Below are positions 1-12,000 of a stretch of DNA of 64,000 nucleotides, in pieces. The notes beneath the pieces were generated by a model. It saw nothing but the letters and a program-made list of their open reading frames with translations, was not told where the DNA came from and searched no databases. Position 1 is the first letter of the stretch, and every line of letters begins with the position of its first letter. Both the position numbers and the translations under genes were made by a program. Source of the stretch: Bugula neritina (taxonomy: Eukaryota > Bryozoa > Gymnolaemata > Cheilostomatida > Bugulidae); assembly GCA_964035545.1 (NCBI GenBank), contig OZ037768.1, positions 21,016,700 to 21,080,699 of the forward strand, in the 5' to 3' direction.

Positions 1-3000
1 ATGGGACCGGTTCTCACACTGGATACATTGCATATGCATAGTTACTTTTGATTTAGAAGTTGGACAGGCAATTGAGGTAATAATTAGTATTACTATTACT
101 ATAAGTATAACTGTAAGTATTAGTATAACTGTAACATTATAGAATATTGACAATAACACTCATGTTACTAAACACCAAACAGTGGCAGTAGTTGCAACAT
201 TTTAATTTTTAATTTCAGTCAAAGCCCACTAAACAAAATTTACAATAACAATGTAATTAAAATTGAATTAACATATGTAATACTAATTGTATGCAACTTT
301 GCAACATGAATATTGATATTCATAATCATAATGATAATGATCATCACAATGATAATCATAACTATATTCAATATCAATATTGTTATCACTTCATGGTCAT
401 ATTGGTGTTCATAATATTACTTATAATATTGATAATATGAATGGAAATATTGTTGAATTTAGTATTATAATTGATAATTATAATATTTATATTTATCTTA
501 TAATTATGCTAACAATAACATTAAATTTAGTATCATTAATATATTGAATAATAATAATAAAGTTTAAATTTTCAACTAAATTAATATTGCATATATTATT
601 CATAATTATAATATAGGCTATTTATTTAATGACATTTACTGATTACATATTAGTGATTTAATTTTATTATTATTTGGTATAGTTTTTTATTATTTGTTAG
701 TAGTCGCCATGTGATGTGGATTTCACAGTAATAGTCCAGTCTTCTCTCATCAATAAATTTTCTTATATAATAATGCACTTACATTCATACAAATTCATAA
801 TGGTCAGGCAGAGTGTATTGTCACATGTGTTTGGTTAAGTTTTGAGATAGAGATCATGCTTTTGATGTTAGCAATGAATAGGGAATTAATGTACAATAAT
901 GATGTAATATAATATTATAATATGATATTTATTGATGTGTCTATTTGTCATGTGCTTTTAGCATTTTGTGGTTTCACACTATGTTGTGATGTTTTGTTCT
1001 CAATTTTTTTTCAATTTTGCAGCTGATATATCCCAGACATGTAGCCCTAACAGACACAGAGGTAAGGATATGAATAAACAGAACTTATTTTATCTTTGTA
1101 ATCAAATTTTACTAGTTGTATTTGGTAGAAATTTCAGTTTTGTATAATCTTGATAGTTTCACAAGTTTCTCTTATTATTTGTGTGTTTTTAAATCACTAT
1201 GTCAAAACCTCTATAGGCAAGCTATAGATACTGTATAAAGGTGGTTAAATTTCAGAACTGTTGAATTTACATATAATACAGCTTCTCCTTCTAGAATCTG
1301 TATTTATAGCTTAGGGTTTTTCCAGCTGTATGTATGTCAACATTTGTAGCCTTGGGTTTCTGTTTTAGAGAGCAAATGTTTGTTATCTCGCCTTTCCAGA
1401 CTCCAACTCAGGTAATGTTATAGATTGTGAGATTCTGGTGTCTCCTGTGGGTAGACTTGACTTACATGCATGTACTTGTGTTTATTTATAGACCAAATAA
1501 CATCAACCCTAAGTTACCACCATAAATGTATTATTTTTTGGTCCCTATGTCAAAATATGTTTTTATATCATGAGGCAGTGCATTGTGCTAGTACAGAAAA
1601 TTAGTGTGCTAAATAAATCAGTCAGTTGACATTGCCAGCCATCTTGGACGACTTTGTCAAGGGCGGCTGAAGATAGCAAATCTTGTCCTGTTGTAAAAAG
1701 CAGATCCAACTGTAAATCAATTTAACTGCATCCTCAAACTACGTCTCAGATATTGTTATAAAATCTAATTATTGACATACTGTAGCTCTGCTTATGCAGT
1801 GATTAGTTTTGGTAACTTCATTATCTAGCATGGCTTAAGTTATTTGACACAAAAATGTCTAATAGCCACTTTAAATACCCACTGTTGTGATTAGCTTATT
1901 TTATGTAATCATTGTAATTAACAAAGATTTTGTTCAGCAATAACACAAAATAATATTTCACTTGTAGCTATTCAATTTATTAATTATTTTAAACTTTTGT
2001 AGATTAACTGTTGTATTATGACGTTTGTGAGCTAAAAGATAATTTTTATTTTTAACTTGTTTTCAAATTACTTTCAACAAATTATTTTATGTTTTTGGAT
2101 ACGTCTGCAGGATGTATGGGAGATACGTGTTATCACTTTCGCATACGTCAATGTTTGAAGACGAGGTCAGCTGCAGAAAGAAATTGCACGGAGATGAGAG
2201 CATACAATGAGCAAGCTGCAGTTGCTCTGCAGGTAACACTTCTTGTTAATATTCTGTATCTAGTCTTTATTATTACATACTTTTCACTGTTGTGTAAAGT
2301 TTTGGCCGTTGTCTTTCTTAACAGAGTATATCGAAGTAGTAGTAAAAGTGGCACTGATTATTGGTTACTGTTGATGAAGTTATCTTACTTTTTTAAAATT
2401 ATTTATATTTAATTCTCTTTTAATATGTAGCATTATATGAAAAACTCGTGTGGGTTAATAGTAGATGTCCTTGCTAGAACCCTTTTTAAGTAGGCTAATG
2501 ACTTGTGTTCTATTGTGGTTAAGGAACCATTATGCTTGAATGCCCTTCCTAACATCACCTATGGCTTTTATTGGATTCGAATCATTGACCTTGTGTTTAT
2601 TAAGTCAATGTTCTACATACTAGACCACTCCTGCTCTCTAAACTTATACATCTACTGGTTTAACGATTAATGCAGTTTGTTCTACTTTGATTCCACCTCT
2701 AGCCATTTCCTTTTTTTATTTCTGTTGGCTCTGAACTGAATTGTGGGTCACATGTGCAAGTTAATTTTTCTCAGTGCCATTTGTTTACTCTAAAGCCTCA
2801 CCATCCTGAGTTGTATTTGTAATAAACACCAGTAATTGTTACCTGTACTTGGTGATGATAAATGCAGTCTCAGCGAGAGAAGATAACTGTTAATTGATGT
2901 AATAGTACAATATATTTTATTGTAGGTGGAGAAAGGACATTATTTTGGATATGTATACTTCAGACAGATGAAAGACAAATCTATTCGAAGGGGTTATTTT

Positions 3001-6000
3001 CAAAAGGTGATTTTATTAATCTTTAATCAAAATTTTTATATTTTGAATGCAGAATTTATAATAAAAAATCTGCTATTGTAAAGTGTCGAATGTAAAAACA
3101 AAGAAGGATGTACATAATTACTACTAAAACTATGTTGAAAAATTTATAAATTGGTATTGGCTGTAAACGCTTGGAAGTAAAGTTTATGAATTTAAATTAA
3201 CTTTAAAATTAAATTTTCTCCACTTGTTAACAACTTGTTTGCATGTCAGATGTCCTTTAATTTGTGCAGCTGTACTTGTTTTAGTCTGTGGTCATACTCA
3301 CAAGATTACCCTTTGTCAACCTTTTCACCAAGGTAGTCAATATAATAGCCCCAGAATTCTTTGAAAACGGAGAGCCCGGGCTAGAGGCAGGTAAGGGAAT
3401 TTCATAAGACGTTATCATACAGCTCATTGTTTAACTATTCAGTTAGAAATATCTTGCAGTCTAAATGTGTTATTTTAGCTTGTCATGACATAGACCAGTG
3501 GCCCGTAGTTTCGGCAGGGGAGGAGCTGAACCTGCCCGTAATGGGAACAGTTATACAGACTAGGATACCATGCTGCACTGATAAACTTACTGGCCCAACC
3601 TACCTATCACCGAGGCAACCCTTTCCGGTAAATAAAATTTCTCTTTAGTACCTGCTTTGTTGTACACTTTATGTTGTGTGCTATGATTGGACAGATGCCA
3701 AGATTACTTAGCGTAATTGGGCAGATGCTATGCGTAGGAGTTATTCTAATCTAGTGTGGGCGTTTTAATGTATTTTAACTGCATTTTATCCCAAATTCTT
3801 TCAATGGCTATGTGAATTTGGGTTTGGGATGGGTTTCAGGTTTTGCAAAAAAGTTTTTTTTTGAACCAAGTTATAGAACCCCTGCTTTATGAAGTATAGT
3901 TGGTGCTGTGCCAACTGTTGAAGACTTACAGGTTATTAAGCTGTATTGTAGATGGACAATGTCACGCACAACGTTCTTCCTAATGTACACGAAGTTGATG
4001 TCTACTCCACGTTTCATTCTATTCTTCCACATATACAGCTGCTATGGGAACTAGTACTCTGTTCAGAGGTAAACCATTCTTTCTACATGCAGTTCTATTA
4101 GATTGTGATACTCTATTTCATATCATAGTTATAATTTACAAGTTTATTTGCTATGCATTTGCAAACTATGTAGGTGTATATTTTCATATTATTGTGTAAA
4201 GAGTTCCTATCACAAGTTGCTGTTAACCAGTTGTTGTAAAATAAATAATGTTTTGTATGTTCAGCCTATCGCTGTCATGGCTGCCTCCCCAAATGTTTCC
4301 TCTCAAGCTGTGCAAGCTTTAGTCGGGTGAGTTTATTGTATGATGAAATATTTAGCATTGCTTGCTACTACAGTAGATCGTACTATTACTACTACTGCTG
4401 CTGCTGCTGCCGCAGATATTATAATTTTATGTGATTTTTAGTTTAATTTGGCCGTTGAAATTTAGCACAGACTATCGGCCATTCTTTACAATACATGACA
4501 GCGATTTCAAAGAATACACCACCAGGACTCAATCAGCGTATGTTACTCAGTATATGTTACTTACTCAGTATATGTTACTTACTCAGTATATGTTACTTAC
4601 TCAGTATATGTTACTTACTCAGTATATGTTACTTACTCAGTATATGTTACTTACTCAGTATATGTTACTTACTCATTATATGTTACTTACTCATTATATG
4701 TTATTTTTATGTTTACTTACTTTACATGTGCTGTTTTTTACTTTGACTTACTATGTATTTACAATGAGTCTACAGTGTGTAAATACGAATATATAGTGTT
4801 AACTTATACTTTAATTATGTAGTAATGCTGTGTTACTGTACATGGACCAACTTTCCTAGATATACTATACTGTGTGCTTGCATTGTTAAATCAGTTGTAG
4901 TATTTGTACCAGGCCTCCAGTTATCCTTGGAGTTACGAACCCCTTCTTTGCTAAAACACTTCAGCACTGGCCGCATATTGTCAGACTCGGTGATAACTTA
5001 GACAGCAAGAAAATCAAAGTGCGAAAAGCTGGTAACTTGAAGACTCTGGACTCCAAACCAGGTGCAGCATTCGACTATTTATAGTAACGTTATAATTTAT
5101 ATGCTATTTATAGTAACACTATACTTTATGTTATATTTATAGTAATTTTATACTGTATGACATATTTAGGGTAAGAAGTTTTTGCCACCATGTCACTCTA
5201 AATTAAATACAACTAAACACACTGAGAGTTATCTTTCCAGTAGCTCAGTCGTACTGATAGATTTTATAGACGGCAGGAAATGTCTCTAGCCCTGTAATAT
5301 CATTTGAAAATTGTTCGCTTTTCAAGCTAAACAAGTATAGTCTATACTATTTATATTGTAGGTGTATATACTATGTATTATACTGTGTATTGTAGGTGAA
5401 TATACTATGTATTATACTGTGTATTGTAGATGTATATACTATGTATTATACTGTATGTTGTAGGTGAATATACTATGTATTATACTGTATGTTGTAGATG
5501 TATATACTATGTATTATACTGTATGTTGTAGGTGTATATACTATGTATTATACTGTATGTTGTAGGTGTATATACTATGTATAAACCTTTTCTGAACAAA
5601 GACAAATCATTACTAAAGAAACTGGAACAGGTACGAAGCTAATCGTATATTAAATTCTAATGGTTTATCTCATGGTTGTGTAACGAATAATATATAGAAC
5701 TGGTACACCTCTAGAATCTAGATAGATGAAAGTTTACAGGCTAGAACTAATACTGATATGACTTGGTATATAGACGTTGAGTAAGTTGAAACCGCTAAAA
5801 GAAATAATAATAGTTATTATTTACAATTCAAATCTCTGATAGGTCTATATATTTAAAAATGAAATCTGGTACTTTATCCCATCTAGTCAGATCTTGTGAT
5901 GAAAATGAAGAATTAAATTCCAATTATCTGCATCGCTGTAGTTATGTGTTTAGACATAGAAGTCGTGTTAACATGTTAGCATGGACTGATAATAGAAAAG

Positions 6001-9000
6001 TTAAACTATGTGTGTATAGTTTGTGTATAGTATGTGTATAATTCATATTGAAATTCATTTTCTACTATAAGTGCCATCAGTGCAAATATTTGGGGAAAGC
6101 AGATAATTATTTTTTTTTGCTGTAGAAGATCAAGAGATAGAACTTTGCTATAAACTTGTTTTAAAAACATATTTTTTTATGCGTCCTGTTTTCCAGTGTG
6201 AACACATGCATTGTAAGCTGTTAGTTTTCTCTTTCATATTCCTTTGCGGTGTGATAACTTCTTATTTGCTGATTATATTCAAGATACAGACCAGTCAGGT
6301 ATACTGCCCCTAATTATCTCTTCTGCTAGTATTTATACTGTTACTTCATTGAATAATATTGACGGATAGACATCAACCGCACTGATTTCTGCTAGTTTCT
6401 GCTTTTAAACTTGGGCTACAGTTTACTCTTCAATCTTTAGCTAGTTTCTTAGAATCTCTCTGACTATCAGTAAGGAGCGGGTATGTGGTCTTCCCACTAC
6501 TTCATTGCACAGTTTATGTTTATTGGTATTAATGCATGGAGGTGATTGTTTTCCATATATTTATTTGGTTAGTTTTTGTAACTTTGCAAACGGATAAAAG
6601 AAAATTTAAGCATTGCTGCACAAAAATCTGTGCTGTATAAATTTATAAATGTATCATATGTTACATTAATTTGAAAAAGTGAGCTATTTTCAATATTATC
6701 AATGTTATATATATTTGGTTTTTGTATAAACTTTTTCAGATTCCAGATTTACAATTCACATAATATTACTACATTAAGCTAACCACTGCAACTTTTATAG
6801 ACACTAATTTTGTTCTGGAAAAGTTTATGGGAGTTATTTTTTCTTTAAGGGACAAAATTATACTACAAAAAACCTTCAATTTAAGTTTTTGTTACGTCAA
6901 GTTTTAGTCTGGAGTAACCAACATATGGATGGCATTTTTGTTTGTTAAATTTTATATGTGGGCATAGCTAAACATTTGCCCTCAGTTTTTTAAAGCAATC
7001 GATTTTGCTCAGCTGAGAGCGAGAACATCCTTTATTTTAAATATATTTTTTCATTAGTTTATTAATAATGATTACAGGATAAATTTTTAGCTTTTCAGTT
7101 ATAGCTTTAGATATACATTTACAACCTCAAATAATTATTTTTAAAGTAATTTTTATTAAATTTTATATTATGACTCTGCGGTAATTTGGTGATGTTATTC
7201 ACCATAACGTGTTAGTAGTTTATACTTTTGTATAAAGTAGAATTGACAAAACGCTCGAAATTTTGATTTGCATGCAAATTAGCATCAGTTGTTATATTCA
7301 TATTGTCACATGATTTATTTGTAGTGCTTTTATTTAATTGTATTGAGCAGAAAATTTCAATTTCTATATATACTATTAGGTTTAATCTACTTTTTATTGA
7401 TGAAAACTTCATTTTTATGTTTAAGTACTCTGCTTGCAACCTTGGAATATTGGCACTAAGTTTTTATTATATATATTCCTATGTAATATGCTAGTATATT
7501 ATATTATAATTATCCCTTGAAAATGTTTAGGAAGAATATAGCTTAGATTGTCACCGCTAAGTTACTTACCATTAATTTTCTTTCATTTTCATCTAAAAAC
7601 CCACTCTGCTAACTTTCTTACAGATGTCTGCTACAGTGTAGTTGGTAGATCACATTATGTGTCATCTTGTTGTACTTAGCATTATGTTCACAGGGTGAGT
7701 CATCCAACCGACCAGTGGAAGTGCAGAACATGATGCTAAAGAAGTTCTTCGCTGAGTTGACTCATGCATTTATTCTACCTCTAGTATGTATTTCCCACTT
7801 CCTACTCTCAATATTATGTATTTAATATCTCATCAAATAATTTGTCACTCTAATATGTGTCTTTTTTAAATTTGTTGAGTTGTTTTATTACAAGCAGATG
7901 CAATAATGCAGACATTTTATAGATATATGTGTTCTGTGTGAAAAAATGGTAAAAAATAATATACTTTTAAAATATTTTCTACTCGCAGTCCAAACCAAAA
8001 TTTATCTAGACATTTAAAGAATTTGGAATGGCTTTTGTTACTGTACCTAATGGTTCAGATGTAATTTTCATATACATTCAGTTGTCTTACCCTGCCCTAT
8101 ATGGAGTTGTCCCCTTCCTGAATGTTTTGCTTCTATTAAAATGACTATTTCTGTGTAGGAAAGATATTTAACATCATTGATGCCCTTACAGAAAAGTATT
8201 AGCCCATATAAGGTAACTATTTCATACTATCACAGTATATGTTGGGGTCATTTTGTATATTTATTAGCAAGCTGCAAATTAAACTTGATCTTATGTTACA
8301 GAATATTGCTTTTTACCGGAGAATATAACACTCAGACGATTCCAAATTTTTCTATGTTTTCAAATGATTTGCTTTAACTTTTATTTGAAGACATACTGTG
8401 TTTACATAGTAAAAAATGTTTGCTACTTTCTGTTTTTACTTTCTCTGGTCTCATAGCTGCCACCATTTGTGTTCATCTTTCGTATGTAGCAGTTGGTAAA
8501 TAGCCTTGTAGTTCATCTAAAATATATTAAGTATCATAATTCTATTTTCTCAAACTCTGGTATTATATTAAAATATATGTGGTTAATGGTGTAAATATCA
8601 ATGATGTAATGATATTGTCATGTTATTCTAATGTTTACTCACTCTTGCCATACTAATTTATTTTCCAGGGAACTCCAGTGTTGGCCGAATTCAATACAGA
8701 AGAATTCATTCAGTCTTTAGATTCTTCATTGATAACCTGTGAAGTCAAAGGTGATTGGAGTGGACTATATAGGTCAGTACTAGTTATATAGGTTAGTGTT
8801 CATTATATAGGTCAGTGCTATAAGTTATATAGGTCAGTGCTGGTTATATAGGTCAGTGCTAGTTATATAGGTCAGTGTTGATTATATTGGTCAGATTATT
8901 ATAATATCAATGAGGTACTGTTACTGTACGTATTCAAAGCTCTAAAAAGACAGTTGAAACATTCTTCTATCCTCCTTGATGGATATGATGTTTGTGTGTT

Positions 9001-12000
9001 GTGTAAGGATTTTCTAACTGGTTTTAGATTTCTGGAATTTAAATTTTAAGCTTTCAGAGGACTCTAAGAATAAATATTGGATGTTTTCGCCCCAATAATT
9101 GGTTTTTGAACTGTCTAAAAATTAGGTGTTTGAAATAAGAGGTACTGATATTATTATTATTTTTAGTAAGTACTGTCTGTGACTTACATGTACCACATGT
9201 AACACAATATCGATGTGATTCTCTATTAAATTCCTTAAAACTTTTAGAGTTGTCTTGTCTAATTAAAAAGATAAGACAACCTCTAATCTGTGCAGTAAAA
9301 TTTGTAAAGCGTTATTTTAAGTGTACGATTGAATGAGGTGTGTCACAACTTGAATACTTTGCTATAATTCTATTCAAGCAAACTTTTTAGTCTACCATAA
9401 AGTTAATTTTCTTTCCATAACATACGCATTCATTTTGAGGTAGGTACAGTAATGGAGAAATTGAGGAAAAGCTGTGTCCTAGATTAAAAATGTAGCATAA
9501 GACGTTGGAAGTTAGAATTACAACCTGCTCCCTATACTAGAATTTAATATGAAAGTTGAAGAACTTGAGTTATCTAAATTTCTTCATAACTGCTCCTAAA
9601 TTTACATTTTAATAACATTTTCCTTGTACTCTCGCAGGCGTTTTTGTCAGACTGCGAATTTCCAAGGCTGGTATAATCAGAAGAGACAGGAGGCTAACAG
9701 CATTCTCCAAGAGTTGCATATCAAAACACTGTGCGACACTGATTGGCTGGATTGGTGTCAAGGTCGGCCGGAGGTCGAAGTTGTAGATCAGCTAATCAGA
9801 ATGCACGACAAACAGGTTTGTGCTGTACTGAATACAGTGCTCCCTCCGTATCTCACTTAGCTGCGGTTCCCGACATCTCACTTTGTGATATACTTTAATA
9901 CTGGAATTAACTCACGGATCTGTTGAATTCAGCCATTTTATCCCTATACACATGCCTAAGCCAATAAACTGGGGTCTAAGACTTTCTCGTGACTTATAGA
10001 ATTTTGTGAGAAATAGATCCGTGAGGTATGGACAGAGCATTGAATATATTGTAGTTTGATATTCTCATATTCCATTTCGCTTCATTCTCAGTATAGGCTC
10101 ATTTTTATTTGGTTCTGTAATTATTTGTCTGGGTTTGTGATATGTAAGGGAACAAATTTAAGAAAGGGCAAAACAACTTTACATGAATTAGCTACTTGTT
10201 GGAATACTAGCTGAAATTGTTTTCTCTCTTTCTCTGTTCTAGCTGATGCATCACCTTGTACTATTTCATCACATTGTTTCTCTTTTCAGTACTGTACGTA
10301 TACTGTTTACACAAGCTGCTTGGTATATATATGCATGTACATGTAGCGTAAGGTCACCGTGTGCATATACAGTCATTATATACTGTGAAGCAAATGATAG
10401 AAGGAATGGGGCAGAAATTTGGTGATGTGGCAACTATTTGACCATTGACCTACTGTTTTTTTATAGTGGAGGTCATGTATTGTTTCATGGTAAAAGACTG
10501 ATAACACTATGGGTGGTCCATTTTAATCATGACTCATCTATAGTTTAGTTGTTTAATGATTCAATTTTTATCTGATATTTTAGTTCAAAATACAATTGTT
10601 GAGCTTTGATTATTTTGAGTAACCACAAGATGGAGGATGTATGGGAAGGAACAGGGAAGAAAGGGAATAGTATCAGTTCTGGTAGAAAGAATAGGAGAAT
10701 GTTATTAGCATTCTGATAGGGTCATTAGTTTAGTAATATAAACAAAGATATCAGTTTCCATCTTCTGACTCTTTCATGTGATAATTGTGGGTTTGTTTAT
10801 TGGAAGTTTAAATTTCACTTGTAAATGATATGCAATGCGGTAGTTGAAGTTCTAGTGGAGAATTTTCAGTGCCTGGACTCAAATTTATAGCAATAATCAA
10901 TGAATTCATTCAACTACATTGTAATATCAACATAAAATTTGATTTAGAAATAATAGCGTTTATTCATATTGTAGAATCTTGATGCTCTTTTACAGTTAAT
11001 TTTTTGCAATACTGTGTGAAAGTTGCCTTTTCTTGTCATTGAAACAGCCACAAGGTATAACAACTCCTATTTTTCAATGGAAAACCACAACCCCAGTCTT
11101 GTTGACATTCTATGTGAGCAATTGTAGGTTGTAATGCTTTATGCAATTAATGAATAACCACTTATGGAGAAATAATAAGAAAATCTTTAATTTAAGTTAA
11201 TTCAATGGGTCCTCCAAGTTCAATGAAGCGACTGCGTTATTCAAAGTGTCTTCAGTTGTTATGTTTGTCACACACAGGTGTCTTGGAGTGTTGTCTCTTA
11301 TCTCTTGTGTTTGGAGAGTTAATATATTTAGCCTTTCTACTAATATAACTAAATTCACACGAAAGTGTTTCTAATCGCATGCAATATTTATTAGATTCAT
11401 TGATTTCCCAGTCAGTGTAGAAGCGACCTACAGTGGCCCTAGTACTAGGGAAATGAAGATGTCAAGTCTCCATTTGCAAATTCCATGACATAAAAAATGA
11501 AGCAGTCTTTAATCCTGATGTAAAACGTTAGACTTTACATGGTAGAGTTTATCTCATTTTTGATTAGGTGTAGCTAGTGTTGGCTATTCACATGCTTCTC
11601 TTATCTTTTTACAAACCATTAGTGTATCACAGCACCCTGTTTATTACCAAAACGTTTGCCTCTATCTCTTTTGTGTTTGAGATAAATTGACTGGTCTACC
11701 ATAACTATTCAAGTATCTATACAAACTGTTATTTACTCTAGGTATTTTTGAGTATAGAAAACTTTCAGATGTGTTATTCCTGTAAACATTTCAATGAAAT
11801 GAAATGAAATTGCCGGAGCAACTGGGCCCTGGAGTTTTGAATTAGGTTGTTCCACTAGCAGCATGGGATGGCTAATTCATATGGAATATACAATTTTTGG
11901 CATTAGAATTATTACTATATCTACTTCTATCTACTTGGATACAGTAATAATTTTACTGTCAGTTTTGGGTTCCTAAAAATAACAGCTGTATTGAAGGCTG

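Noticed and set aside
4431-4796. Repetitive 121-aa open frame ([11 protein letters not shown]...)
   Set aside because: It starts in a real DENND6 exon but continues through the 18-bp intronic minisatellite. The DENND6 frame resumes at 4913, so the repetitive part is not coding.
5357-5565. CRISPR-like regular repeat array
   Set aside because: Units are directly adjacent with no unique spacers, the genome is animal, and the array overlaps a splice acceptor: a minisatellite.
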